Positions 41,744-50,428 of a DNA stretch of 64,000 bases are shown piece after piece. Under the pieces are notes generated by a model. That model ran no database searches, was not told the DNA's origin, and saw nothing but the letters and a program-made list of their open reading frames with translations. The stretch covers positions 124,001 through 188,000 of the forward strand of contig CAZYPN010000003.1 of the NCBI GenBank assembly GCA_964649085.1, written 5' to 3'. Both the position numbers and the translations under genes were made by a program. Source of the stretch: JADMJV01 sp964649085 (GTDB lineage: Bacteria; Vulcanimicrobiota; Xenobia; Xenobiales; JADMJV01). The number at the start of each line of letters is the position of its first letter. Position 1 is the stretch's first letter.

Positions 41744-43527
41744 TTCTGCACGGTTTGCAGGGCATAGTGCAGCAGTGGAACGATCCCCTGACTGGGGGCG
41801 TAGTGGTGCAGCATAAAGCGGCGACAGCGCTCGGCCACCTCTGTTCGCCAATCCGAGTCGACGATCAGGCGCTCTAAAACCTCAGGAAGGTTGCTGCGGT
41901 CGGCCTCGGCCCAGGGAAACTCTGCGTCCATTCCCCAGTATTCCAGGTGGCGATTGACGTTCTCCTGGTTGAAGCTCTGCACCGTGGCTCGTTGCAGCAG
42001 CATGGATTCGTTGCCCGACATGCCCATAAAGCCGCGCAGCTGATGAAAGGCGATGTCGCAATCGAGACGGGCCTGCATGATGTGATGATGGGGCACTCCG
42101 GCCAGTTGCAGGAAGCCTACCTGGGGGTGGCGGGACTTCAGCAACTGGGCGGCGTCGAAAAAGGCATCGCTATCCTTGTGATACATCAGTCGATGCATGC
42201 GTTCGTCGGGCAAACTCGGGGTGTGCAGCACGCGCACAATGCCGTCGCGCTGGCTGAGCGGGGGGCGCAGTTCGGTGGCCTCGGCCCGGGGGGGCAGAAA
42301 ACCCGTGTAGAAATGGGCCTCTGGATAGATTCGCAAGAGGTGTGGCAGACCTGTAATGACCTGTCGGGGCTTGGCCTTGCGCCGGGCGATGTTGCGCTGG
42401 GCCAGAAAGCCCACATAGAAATGCAGCGAGGGCTTGCGCCGGGCCACTTCGGCGATGTCGGCGGGCCAGTCGAGCGTGTCGGCGTCGTCGTCTTCGATGA
42501 ACACCAGCAGGTCGGCGCCTTCCACCAGGGATCGAAATTCCGAGCCCCACTGGGAACCCGAGTAGTGCACCCGACATTCAGGGCCGGCCGGCGAAATGAA
42601 CGGGTGGGGCTGACGACAGACCACATCGGCTCGACTGGAGGTGTAGCGATTGATGGCATAGCTGAGCTGCATGCCGGCCCCGGCCACGTTGTGGGGGTCC
42701 AGAATCAGCAGTTGCAGCTCGGCCCGCTCGCCGTCCCGATAGGGGTCGAGCCAGTGGGCGGCGGGAAGGCCGTCCAGGTCGATGTCGATCTCGAAGCGAG
42801 GAAAGAGGCCGTCGGGCGACACCGGGTCGCTTTGGGAGGCCTGGCCTGTACGGCGCGGGGCCACTCGCACGCGAAACTGGTCGGGCCGCAGCTGTTCGGC
42901 CAGCAGCGCCTTGAGGTCGTGGCTGGCCGGTGCCAGGCCGAACTCGTTGTCGTAGCGACCGTAGCGAAAGCGATGTCGCCCGCCCTCGAGGGGCAGATTG
43001 ACCGCCTCCCAGAAAGTCCAACGCCGTTGTTGCGCGACCATGTCGCGTAACTTCTGGTCGGGATGTTCGGCCCGGGCCAACAGTCCGCCCTCATTCGTCG
43101 AAACCTGCTGAGGCTTGACCTCCACCAGGCGGGGTTGGCGCTGCCAGCGGCTCCAGTCGGGCAGGGGCGCGCCCTCTCGAGGACGGCAGCGCAGCCAGTG
43201 GATGCCGCACTGTGCCAACCAGGGGCCAAGCGGCTCCCAGAGCGTCTCGGAGGCCGAGGTCAGCAGGGCGTCGGGGTGTTCCTCCAGCAGGGCCCGACGG
43301 GCCACCTGCAGTCGCCACTCGCTCAGTTCGGAGCCCGCCTGGGAGGGCTCGGGGCCGGGAGCAAACTCTTCCATCCAGCGCACCGGAAAGGGCATGCTTT
43401 GCAGCTCCCATTCGGGTCCGGCAATCACCAGCACCGCATCGTGAGGGCCCTGGGAATACAGGTCGAGCAAGGCCGGCATCAATTCGCCGAAGGCGGCGGC
43501 ACCGGTGCTCAGGGTTAGAAGGCGCAT
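41737..43527 (-). CDS. GT-B-like glycosyltransferase, large
   Basis: A 596-residue protein with a GT-B arrangement: an N-terminal Rossmann-like lobe (MRLLTLSTGAAAFGELMPAL), a unique middle region with LQLLILDPHNVAGAGMQLSY, and a GT4-like C-terminal lobe with VRVLHTPSLPDERMHR, SDAFFDAAQLLKSRHPQVGF and the late GMSGNESMLLQRATV, replacing the usual EGF-x-P-x-x-E block. The C-terminal half is the supported part; donor and acceptor are unknown. It heads a three-gene set with the PP-loop ATPase and a small exported protein. Confidence 0.68.
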   Translation of the reverse strand: MRLLTLSTGAAAFGELMPALLDLYSQGPHDAVLVIAGPEWELQSMPFPVRWMEEFAPGPEPSQAGSELSEWRLQVARRALLEEHPDALLTSASETLWEPLGPWLAQCGIHWLRCRPREGAPLPDWSRWQRQPRLVEVKPQQVSTNEGGLLARAEHPDQKLRDMVAQQRRWTFWEAVNLPLEGGRHRFRYGRYDNEFGLAPASHDLKALLAEQLRPDQFRVRVAPRRTGQASQSDPVSPDGLFPRFEIDIDLDGLPAAHWLDPYRDGERAELQLLILDPHNVAGAGMQLSYAINRYTSSRADVVCRQPHPFISPAGPECRVHYSGSQWGSEFRSLVEGADLLVFIEDDDADTLDWPADIAEVARRKPSLHFYVGFLAQRNIARRKAKPRQVITGLPHLLRIYPEAHFYTGFLPPRAEATELRPPLSQRDGIVRVLHTPSLPDERMHRLMYHKDSDAFFDAAQLLKSRHPQVGFLQLAGVPHHHIMQARLDCDIAFHQLRGFMGMSGNESMLLQRATVQSFNQENVNRHLEYWGMDAEFPWAEADRSNLPEVLERLIVDSDWRTEVAERCRRFMLHHYAPSQGIVPLLHYALQTVQKC

Positions 43528-43596
43528 TCGCAGCCACTTGCCGCCCGCCCCACCGGAATCCTTTGAAGCTAAGGTTTCTTTGGTTGAGGTTGAGGC

Positions 43597-43774
43597 CAGC
43601 GCTGGCTTTCGCGCCGCGCCCTGCGCAGAGCTGAATTGGCGCGATGGACCCCGTGGAGTAGTTCCGAAGCGGATACGGCAGCAAGGTAGACGGCTTCTTC
43701 GCCAAATTCAACATTCAACGGAATGTCGGCCGCTCCAGTTCAATCAGAACGCTGGTGTCGATGATGAATCCCAA
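43597..43774 (-). pseudogene. vapC (PIN toxin) remnant
   Basis: From a TTG at 43774 the frame reads GFIIDTSVLIELERP, the PIN-domain N-terminus with its first catalytic Asp, then stops at TGA 43717-43715. A different frame continues with FGEEAVYLAAVSASELLHG and VHRANSALRRARRE (43706 to about 43600), the next PIN block with its Glu. The rest of the domain, including the later Asp residues, is missing; sequence after it belongs to the glycosyltransferase leader. The gene is frameshifted and truncated, so the toxin is dead. The start overlaps the antitoxin end by about 30 bp as in intact phd-vapC pairs. Confidence 0.72.
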
Positions 43775-44020
43775 GGGTCCTCTGGCAGAGACGGCTGATC
43801 GGACTGGATTGCGGTCAGGTCAGCTGCGAATTGTGCGTCTACTTTGTGGGCCTGAACGGTTCGGAACAAATCTAGCAGATTCACGAGGGTCTCGGCCGGC
43901 ACCATTTTGCAGACATCCTCTCCGTTGCGAACGACCACAAAGCTCTCGCCGGTAGCGAATACGATTGACCAGATCGGAGAGGTGGCGTGCGGCTTCAGTT
44001 GCCTGGACTCGTTTGACTAT
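43744..44020 (-). pseudogene. phd/YefM antitoxin remnant (frameshifted)
   Basis: The first part, KRVQATEAARHLSDLVNRI, is a typical Phd/YefM N-terminus. Near 43951 the frame shifts (one extra base or two missing around CTACCGGCGAG) and continues as GESFVVVRNGEDVCKMVPAE and QFAADLTAIQSDQPSLPED, the usual antitoxin tail. The expected initiator codon position reads ATA. With the vapC remnant it forms a decayed toxin-antitoxin module. A base-call error could mimic the shift, but the toxin is independently broken. Confidence 0.72.
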
Positions 44021-44077
44021 GTTTGCAGTATAATCAGAAAACCAGATTCCACAATCACTTCTCGGAACTTCTCCACC

Positions 44078-45418
44078 GTGTCGACAGGATTGCTCGAGTG
44101 GTTGAATAATTTTCACCGCACTGTGCTTCCGGGCATCCTGGTCCTTCTGATTTTCCTGGCGGCGGCCGGCCTTATGCTGACCCGCCGGCTTCCTGCTTTG
44201 CTGGCCTTGCCCCTCATGGCCCTCTCGATCGGCCTGGTCGCCGGAATGAACCAGCCCGACTGGAGCTGGAGCGGCACGCTGCAGCCGCTGCTTTTCGACA
44301 AGATCCTCGGCGATGGCAGCAAGCGCCTGGCTGGTGCCATGGTGACCACCATGTTTGGCGCCATTCTCTCGCAGGTGGTGATGCGCCAGGGCATTGCCCG
44401 CCAGCTGGTGCGCCTGGCCGCCGAGTATGCCGGCGACCGCAAGCAGCTGTTGGCGTTGGTGTTGTTTACGGCGGTCGCGGCCAACTTTTCGGCCCTCAGC
44501 GGCCTGGGCGCGGTGATTATGGTGGGGTCGCTGGTGCTGCCCATCCTTGTGAGCAGCGGCTTTTCTCCTCGCTACGCGGCCACCCTGATGCTGCTGGGCA
44601 TCGGCCTGGGGGGGATTTTTAACCCGGCCAACTGGAGACTTTACATCGATCTGCTGAAGATCGAGCCGGAAATCGTGCGCGCTCACGCCCTGCACGTGGC
44701 CGGCTTGCTGGCCGTGGTCAGCGTCTTTTACCTCTTGTTCGAGGGCAGCCGTCAGTCCAAGGTGTTTGCCTGGGCCGCACCCGTCGACGAGGACGAGGCC
44801 GGCCCGCAGGTGCCCGCCATCGCACTGCTGACGCCCATTCTGCCTCCGCTGCTGATGCTCAGCCTGAAGTGGCCCGACATCCCGGCCTTTCTGGCAGCCA
44901 TCCTGTTCGGCTGCGTGGTTACTCAGCCGCGCCGGCTGGTGACCAATCTGACGGCCTCGATTCTCGAGGGGCTCAAGGATGTCAGCCCGGTCATCGGCCT
45001 GTTCCTGGGGCTGGGCATGACCCTGGTGGCCACCATGGACCCCTCGGCCGAGGCCATTATGAAGCCCTTCCTGCTGCGGGTGCTGCCCTCGACGCCCATG
45101 ACCTACGTGGCCTTCTTCACGCTGCTGGCCCCGCTGACGCTCTATCGCGGACCCTTCAACCTGTATGGCCTGGGGGCGGGTTTTGCGGCGCTGATGGCCC
45201 AGTCGGCGGTGCTGCCTCCGGTGGCCGTGATGATGGCCTTTATGAGCGTGGGTCAGGTGCAGTCGGTGTGCGACCCGACCAACACCCACAATGTCTGGAT
45301 CGGTCAGTTCGTGCACGAGTCGCCCGACCGCATTCTCAAGCACACTTTGCCCTATCTGTGGGTATATGTGCTCCTCACCCTGACTTACGGGGTGGTCGTT
45401 AAGGGAGTGATGAGTTGA
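44078..45418 (+). CDS. ion-transporter-superfamily permease (GntP/CitM/DctM-like)
   Basis: A 446-residue permease with about 11-12 membrane helices and a short hydrophilic loop (WAAPVDEDEAGPQVP) in the middle. Re-entrant-type stretches FSALSGLGAVIMVGSLVLP and GPFNLYGLGAGFAALMAQS are in both halves, consistent with the inverted-repeat topology of this superfamily. The substrate is likely an organic anion, perhaps the substrate of the hydantoinase coupled to it by a TTGA overlap. The start is uncertain; GTG 44078 is chosen because upstream sequence overlaps the dead antitoxin. A TATAAT box at 44029-44034 may be the -10 of its promoter, though no good -35 accompanies it. Confidence 0.8.
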   Translation: MSTGLLEWLNNFHRTVLPGILVLLIFLAAAGLMLTRRLPALLALPLMALSIGLVAGMNQPDWSWSGTLQPLLFDKILGDGSKRLAGAMVTTMFGAILSQVVMRQGIARQLVRLAAEYAGDRKQLLALVLFTAVAANFSALSGLGAVIMVGSLVLPILVSSGFSPRYAATLMLLGIGLGGIFNPANWRLYIDLLKIEPEIVRAHALHVAGLLAVVSVFYLLFEGSRQSKVFAWAAPVDEDEAGPQVPAIALLTPILPPLLMLSLKWPDIPAFLAAILFGCVVTQPRRLVTNLTASILEGLKDVSPVIGLFLGLGMTLVATMDPSAEAIMKPFLLRVLPSTPMTYVAFFTLLAPLTLYRGPFNLYGLGAGFAALMAQSAVLPPVAVMMAFMSVGQVQSVCDPTNTHNVWIGQFVHESPDRILKHTLPYLWVYVLLTLTYGVVVKGVMS

Positions 45419-47547
45419 GTCAGCGTTTGCGGGTCGGAATCGATGTGGGTGGCACCTTCACCCACGCCGTGGCCATCGACAATCAAAGCCTGGAAGTGGT
45501 GCACCACGCCGTCACTCCCACTACCCACCATCACGCCAACGGCGTGGCCGAAGGCATTGTGCAGGTCTTTCACCAGCTGCTCGAGGGGCTGCCCGAAGCC
45601 CAGGTGGTGTTTCTGGCCCACAGCACCACTCAGGCCACCAACGCCCTGCTGGAGGGCGACGTGGTACGGGTGGGCGTGCTGGGCCTGGCCAGTGCCCTCG
45701 ACCTCAAGGCCAAGGCCGACATGGAGGTGGGAGCCATCGAACTGGCTCCCGGCAAGTTCTTGCAGACCTCTCTGGTGGTGCGCCCCGACAAAGGGCTCAC
45801 GCCCGAGGTGCTGACCAGCGCCGTGCAGGAGCTGCAGCAGGCCGGTTGCGGGGCGGTGGCGGCCTGCCAGCCCATGAGCGTCGACGACAGCCGGGGCGAG
45901 TTGATGGCTATGGAAGCCGCCCAGCAGGCCGGGCTGCCCGCTTGCGGCAGCCACGAAATGTCGGGCCTCTACGGGCTGCAAAAACGCACCCGCACGGCCG
46001 TGCTCAACGCCAGCATTCTGCCGCGCATGATGGAAACCGCCAACATGACCGAGTCGGGGCTGCGCCGGGCCGGGGTCGAGGCGCCCCTGATGATCATGCG
46101 CTCCGACGGCGGCGTTATGGGTTTGGAAGAGGTGCGCAAACGGCCCGTGCTCACCTTGCTGTCGGGGCCGGCCGCGGGCATTGCCGCCGCGCTGGTCTAC
46201 CTGCGGGCCTCGGACGCCTTGTTTTTGGAGGTGGGGGGCACCTCTACCGACATCTGTCTGGTGAAAGACGGTCGCGCGGCCATCCAGAGCGCCACCCTGG
46301 GCGGACACCCCACCTTTCTCAAAACCCTCGACAGCCGCACCCTGGGCGTGGCCGGCGGTTCCATGCTGCGCTCGGGCGGGCGCACCGAAGTGGGCCCCCG
46401 CAGTGCCCATCTGGCCGGCTGCCGCTACGCTTCCTTTACTCCGGCCGAGTGGTTCGACGAGAGCGTGGAACTGGTGGCCCTAAAACCGTTGCCCAGCGAT
46501 CCCGACTACTGGGTGTTTCAAAAAGGCGAAGAGCGGGTCACCGTGACCACCACCTGCGCCGCCAACTTTCTGGGCTATGTGCCTTCGGGTGGCTACAGCC
46601 AGGGTCAACAGACCAGCCTGGAGCGTGCCTTTGCGCTGTTGGGAGCAGCCACCGGCAAGCCGGCCCAGCAGCTGGCCCGCGAGATGCTGGAGAACATGGC
46701 CGAGAAGATCACGCCTACGTTGCGCCAGCTGATCGCCGACTACAAGGTGGGCGATCGGGCCCTGAAGCTGATCGGCGGTGGGGGAGGGGCGGCCGCGGTG
46801 GTGCCCTTCCTGGCCGAGAAACTGTCGATGCCCCACGAAATCGCCCCCCGGGCCGAGGTGATCTCGGCCATCGGCGCCGCTCTGGCCATGGTCAAAGAGA
46901 GCCTGGAGCGCAACCTGGTCAACCCCTCCCAGAGCGAGCTGGCGGCGCTGCGCAGCGAGGCCGAGCAGGCGGTGATCCGCATGGGCGCCGACCCCGACAC
47001 CGTGGAGGTGCAGATCGAAATCGACGCCCAGCGCAACCTGGTGCGGGCCGTGGCTACCGGCTCGGTGGCCTTTGTGGCTCAGGACCTGCTGCAGCAGGTG
47101 GTGACCGAAGAAGAGCGACTCAAGGCCCTGCGCGAAGCTGCCCCGCGCGAGCAAGAGGTGGTGCTCAAAGGCCAGACCGACACCCTGTTTTTGTATGAGA
47201 GCGAGCGCAAAGAGAAGTTCTTCCTCAACCTGTTGACGCGCAAGAAGCAAACCGTCTGGGTTACCGACGGCCGAGGCGGGGTCAAGCTGCAGGTGCCCGG
47301 GGGCAAGCTGGTGCCGGCCCAGGGGCAGAGCTGGAGCAAGGGCCTGGAGCGGGTGCTGCAGCAGCACACCGAATACGGCGACGCCGGAGCCCTGCTGCCG
47401 GCCCTGCACGTGGTGGCCGGGCGCAAGCTGGTCGACCTGACCTCGCTGCAAACCACCGAGCAGGTGCTGGGATTGGCCCAGCAAGAGCTGAGCGCCATGC
47501 ACCTGGCCGAACAGCCGGTCTATTTCTTGATTCATCCGCGGGCCTGA
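45415..47547 (+). CDS. hydantoinase/oxoprolinase family protein (HyuA-like)
   Basis: A 710-residue ATP-dependent cyclic-amide hydrolase relative. The N-terminal ASKHA-type nucleotide fold shows RVGIDVGGTFTHAVAIDN; HSTTQATNALLEGDV, MIMRSDGGVMGL, LSGPAAGIAAALVYL and LEVGGTSTDICLV are HyuA landmarks; LIGGGGGAAAVVP is the second phosphate loop. Family members open hydantoins or 5-oxoproline or carboxylate ketones. No HyuB-type subunit is adjacent. The TTG start overlaps the transporter stop, so uptake and hydrolysis are co-expressed. Fragments of a second copy lie at 51753-52840. Confidence 0.9.
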   Translation: MSQRLRVGIDVGGTFTHAVAIDNQSLEVVHHAVTPTTHHHANGVAEGIVQVFHQLLEGLPEAQVVFLAHSTTQATNALLEGDVVRVGVLGLASALDLKAKADMEVGAIELAPGKFLQTSLVVRPDKGLTPEVLTSAVQELQQAGCGAVAACQPMSVDDSRGELMAMEAAQQAGLPACGSHEMSGLYGLQKRTRTAVLNASILPRMMETANMTESGLRRAGVEAPLMIMRSDGGVMGLEEVRKRPVLTLLSGPAAGIAAALVYLRASDALFLEVGGTSTDICLVKDGRAAIQSATLGGHPTFLKTLDSRTLGVAGGSMLRSGGRTEVGPRSAHLAGCRYASFTPAEWFDESVELVALKPLPSDPDYWVFQKGEERVTVTTTCAANFLGYVPSGGYSQGQQTSLERAFALLGAATGKPAQQLAREMLENMAEKITPTLRQLIADYKVGDRALKLIGGGGGAAAVVPFLAEKLSMPHEIAPRAEVISAIGAALAMVKESLERNLVNPSQSELAALRSEAEQAVIRMGADPDTVEVQIEIDAQRNLVRAVATGSVAFVAQDLLQQVVTEEERLKALREAAPREQEVVLKGQTDTLFLYESERKEKFFLNLLTRKKQTVWVTDGRGGVKLQVPGGKLVPAQGQSWSKGLERVLQQHTEYGDAGALLPALHVVAGRKLVDLTSLQTTEQVLGLAQQELSAMHLAEQPVYFLIHPRA

Positions 47548-47590
47548 GGCTGTCGCAGTTGCCGCGAGGCGTCGCGCTACTCTCCATTCT

Positions 47591-47932
47591 TTAGCGGGCG
47601 AGAAACTTATCTCGCGCATCGGCGACATCGAGCCGAGCTCCGCGCGACAGCAGGAACTCTACCTTTTCCGGCCGATCCAGGCAGAAGGTTATCAGACTGC
47701 CGCCGGCGTTGATATCCCAGCCTGCCTGTAGCAGGCTACCTACAGCGTCAAGTCGACCCAGCCTCAGGGCCGCCAATAACGGATTGGGGACGTTGGGCGC
47801 GCACTCCCAGGGCGCGGGCGGAGAAACCAGGGGTTGGCCGGCTTGAACTTGAGCGATCCATTCACGGCGCTTCACGGCGTCACTCCGCGGCCAGGAGATA
47901 GCCGGGCTCCCATCGTATTCTAGAACGTCCAC
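47591..47932 (-). CDS. short ankyrin-repeat-like protein
   Basis: 113 residues from GTG 47932 (a TTG at 47938 is also possible). After a short N-terminal strand region, NPLLAALRLGRLDAVGSLLQ and EKVEFLLSRGARLDVADARD are two ankyrin-type helix pairs. Small ankyrin proteins are common as immunity proteins of polymorphic toxins. It lies 9 bp after the next gene upstream. The last nine codons recur, diverged, at about 52816-52840. Confidence 0.55.
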   Translation of the reverse strand: MDVLEYDGSPAISWPRSDAVKRREWIAQVQAGQPLVSPPAPWECAPNVPNPLLAALRLGRLDAVGSLLQAGWDINAGGSLITFCLDRPEKVEFLLSRGARLDVADARDKFLAR

Positions 47933-47941
47933 TTGCAAAGT

Positions 47942-48130
47942 CTAAGGGTTGGCGTCTCGAAGGCGAATGAATTCATCGAGCAAATGCTGAACGGGTTCAG
48001 GCTGGGGTAGCTCTTCTTCGAGCAATCGTTCGAGCGCCCGTACGGCGTCGGCATAACGTTTTTGGGCGGCCAGCTCTTTGGCATACGAGACCCACTGCTC
48101 GACAATCGGTTCCCAGCTTTCCTTGCTCAT
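47942..48130 (-). CDS. small TPR-like helical protein
   Basis: 62 residues: SYAKELAAQKRYADAVRALE is a single TPR-like helix hairpin, followed by an acidic helix (PVQHLLDEFIRLRDANP). The ATG at 48130 follows AGGAG directly. It is too short for function by itself and may act with the ankyrin-like protein downstream. No family recognised. Confidence 0.5.
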   Translation of the reverse strand: MSKESWEPIVEQWVSYAKELAAQKRYADAVRALERLLEEELPQPEPVQHLLDEFIRLRDANP

Positions 48131-48178
48131 CTCCTGGCCGTTTTCGGCGGAGGGCGAGTCAAATCTTTTCCGTCAACC

Positions 48179-48478
48179 TCAGTCCCCGATTTCTGCCAGC
48201 TCGAATTGCTGTCCGTTGAAGTGAAAGTCTACAAAGTTGCCGCTGCGAGCCGTGAAGATCAGGCGGATCCTCGGATACTCCGAGGAGCCCGCCAGGATAT
48301 GCGGCCCGGCCTTTCCCTCGGGGCTTTCGGCCAGGTCGTCCATGTCGGTGTGGAAAGGTTCCTCGAAGGGCTCACTCACGAAACGCAGGTCACCCTGGCC
48401 GGAGAGGATTTGAAACTGCTTGCGGGCCGTGGGCGCAAGGTTAGGCTTCCCCGGGTCGAACGACAACGGATGTCCCAT
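48179..48478 (-). CDS. small hypothetical protein
   Basis: 99 residues from ATG 48478 (MGHPLSFDPGKPN). The pattern is a short beta domain ending RIRLIFTARSGNFVDFHFNGQQF. Not recognised. Its start overlaps that of the divergent SUFU gene by 9 bp, which leaves no room for separate promoters, so one of the two starts may be further in. The last 12 codons plus flank are repeated at 51714-51751. Confidence 0.5.
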   Translation of the reverse strand: MGHPLSFDPGKPNLAPTARKQFQILSGQGDLRFVSEPFEEPFHTDMDDLAESPEGKAGPHILAGSSEYPRIRLIFTARSGNFVDFHFNGQQFELAEIGD

Positions 48479-49021
48479 TACTCCGCTATGCTTCGCGACC
48501 ACTATTCCCTCTCTTTCCCGCACTTCAAGGAAGAATGCCGACGCAGCGATGGACGAGCGCGCGAATTTACCCGAGACGTTTGTGTGCTCCGCTATCGTCT
48601 GGACTCCGGACAACAGGTGTTTGCCACCTGCGGAATGGGAAGCACCGCGGATCAGCAGGGCTTGGAGTTGCATTGGGTAACGGAACACAACCTCTCCGAT
48701 CCCGACACCATCGTCCTACTGCTCTACGCTGTTGCTCTTGAACACGCTACGAACTCGCGTCTGGGCCTGGAACACACGGTTGATTTTGGGCAGCCCTGGC
48801 AACCCGGATCTTCCTGCACTCGTGGCCTGGTTTCGCTGCCCTACCGGTTTGGGCCAGCCCTGGAATGGCCTACAGCTCTCAAGGTTCGCTGTCTCTGGCT
48901 TATTCCAGTAACGGAAGCCGAAGTCGAGTTCAAGAAACTGCACGGCACCGAGGCGCTGGAAGCCCGATTTGACTCGGACCCCCACTTCTATTGCAACCCC
49001 TCGCGTCGGTCCTTCGCTTGA
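48470..49021 (+). CDS. suppressor-of-fused (SUFU) domain protein
   Basis: 183 residues (ATG 48470; ATG 48488 is an alternative). The SUFU-like pattern is strong in the second half: QVFATCGMGSTA, LELHWVTEHNLSDPD, CTRGLVSLPYRFGPALEW and LWLIPVTEAEVEFKKLHG, ending in ALEARFDSD. Bacterial SUFU proteins are known or predicted immunity proteins against polymorphic toxins. No toxin gene is next to it here. It is followed by the ATPase/TPR pair. Confidence 0.8.
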   Translation: MSHYSAMLRDHYSLSFPHFKEECRRSDGRAREFTRDVCVLRYRLDSGQQVFATCGMGSTADQQGLELHWVTEHNLSDPDTIVLLLYAVALEHATNSRLGLEHTVDFGQPWQPGSSCTRGLVSLPYRFGPALEWPTALKVRCLWLIPVTEAEVEFKKLHGTEALEARFDSDPHFYCNPSRRSFA

Positions 49022-49108
49022 ATTTCCAGAACCTTCATCCGCGAATCTAACAGGGTGGCATCTGGCAGGCGAATAGGGGACGAGCGGGTCAGGAGCGAAC
49101 CGCAAGGC

Positions 49109-50428
49109 GTGGACGCCCGTGAGCTTTACCAATGCTTTGATCCAGGCCAGCCAGCAACAGAGGAGAGCTACTGCAACCTGGCGGCGGTGCGGGGAGGCGA
49201 CGCTTACGTGCGGCGAGTTCAGCGCACCCTGGAGCTTTCCGCAGAGCAGCCGATTCGCGGACTGTTTTCGGGCCATATTGGGTGTGGCAAGAGCTCGGAG
49301 CTGCGCAAACTGGCGACGGAACTGGAGAGCGCGGGAAGTTTTTTTCCCATATTGGTCGATACCACGTCCTTCCTCGATGACAACGACGTTTCGTCGGTCG
49401 ACCTGCTGCTTGGGTTGGTGGCCGAAGTGGCTGCGCAGCTAAAACCTCGTCTACCTGTGCCCCTGGAAGACTCCTACTTTTCAGCAAAGCTGAGGGAACT
49501 GAGCGAGTTTCTGGGAAGCGAAGTGAAGCCGGATGAACTCCAACTGCCATGGTTCAAGGCTCGATTGCAGCAAGCCAGGAGTACGAACAGCCTGCGCGAG
49601 CGAATTCGCGAGAACTTTCGCAGCGAGGCTGCCACCCTATATGAGCAGGCCAATTCCTTTATAGAAAAGGCCCGTCAGGCCTTGCGTAAGCTGGGATTCA
49701 ACAATCTGGTGGTGATTTTAGATAACCTTGAAAAGGTGCGTCGGTATCGAGGGGATCGACAGGGGTCAGGTCACGTAGAAGACCTTTTTATTGCCGATGC
49801 CCCCATGTTGAACGCCCTGCGCTGTCACGCTATCTTCACGGTTCCGCTGAGCCTCGTGAGGTCTCGAGGGCCAGAACTTTCGAATCTCTACTCGGTCGAG
49901 CCGTTTGTGTTGCCCATGGTAAAAATCGAGACACGGTCGCGCCAGCCCTTTGCTGACGGACGCGAGGCTTTGCGTCGGCTGGTGGAAAAGCGAGTCTCCA
50001 AATTGGCTCCCCTCGAAGAATGGTGCGAGGTTGAGGCCCTGGATATTCTGATCGGCTATTCAGGCGGAGATGTCCGCTTGTTGATGCGCTTACTGAGAGA
50101 GTGCCTGAATCTGACCGAAAAATTTCCGCTGACGACCTTGACGGCTCGCCGGGCGCTGAAGCCGGTGATTACGGCGTTCTCAACCTCGGTGCCCGAGAGC
50201 TTCTGGCCCAAGTTGGTCAAGCTGCATTGTTCAAAGGACGCGGCCATTTCCACGGATGACGCCGACTATGTCAAAATGCTGGAGCAGTCTCACATCCTGG
50301 AGTATCTGAACGGCGAGCAGAGCGACGACCCGTTGCTCGCAGCTATTCCCTGGTACGCCGTCCATCCGCTGGTTCGAGAACTTCCCAAGTTTAAGGGTCA
50401 TCTGGAAACCGCCGCCGGTGGAGGCTGA
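49109..50428 (+). CDS. P-loop ATPase of a two-gene ATPase/TPR module
   Basis: A 439-residue STAND/AAA-like ATPase. Walker A is FSGHIGCGKSSELRKL (Gly55-Ser62) and Walker B is LVVILDNLEKV (Asp205 near). A winged-helix-like C-terminal part follows (SYSGGDVRLLMRLLRECL, MLEQSHILEYLNGE). The N-terminus (DARELYQCFDPGQPA) has no effector domain I recognise. GTG 49109 is chosen; the frame is open to GTG 49055. The downstream TPR gene overlaps by 11 bp, so the two proteins are made together. Similar ATPase plus TPR pairs occur in cyanobacteria and other bacteria with unknown or predicted defence/signalling roles. Confidence 0.75.
   Translation: MDARELYQCFDPGQPATEESYCNLAAVRGGDAYVRRVQRTLELSAEQPIRGLFSGHIGCGKSSELRKLATELESAGSFFPILVDTTSFLDDNDVSSVDLLLGLVAEVAAQLKPRLPVPLEDSYFSAKLRELSEFLGSEVKPDELQLPWFKARLQQARSTNSLRERIRENFRSEAATLYEQANSFIEKARQALRKLGFNNLVVILDNLEKVRRYRGDRQGSGHVEDLFIADAPMLNALRCHAIFTVPLSLVRSRGPELSNLYSVEPFVLPMVKIETRSRQPFADGREALRRLVEKRVSKLAPLEEWCEVEALDILIGYSGGDVRLLMRLLRECLNLTEKFPLTTLTARRALKPVITAFSTSVPESFWPKLVKLHCSKDAAISTDDADYVKMLEQSHILEYLNGEQSDDPLLAAIPWYAVHPLVRELPKFKGHLETAAGGG

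Noticed and set aside
43907..44077. N-terminal extension of the transporter gene
   Set aside because: The open frame runs through the antitoxin remnant and encodes no membrane or conserved sequence; the first membrane helix follows GTG 44078.
48062..48469. N-terminal extension of the SUFU protein
   Set aside because: The upstream frame is antisense to the small gene at 48179 and has no SUFU similarity; the domain starts after ATG 48470.
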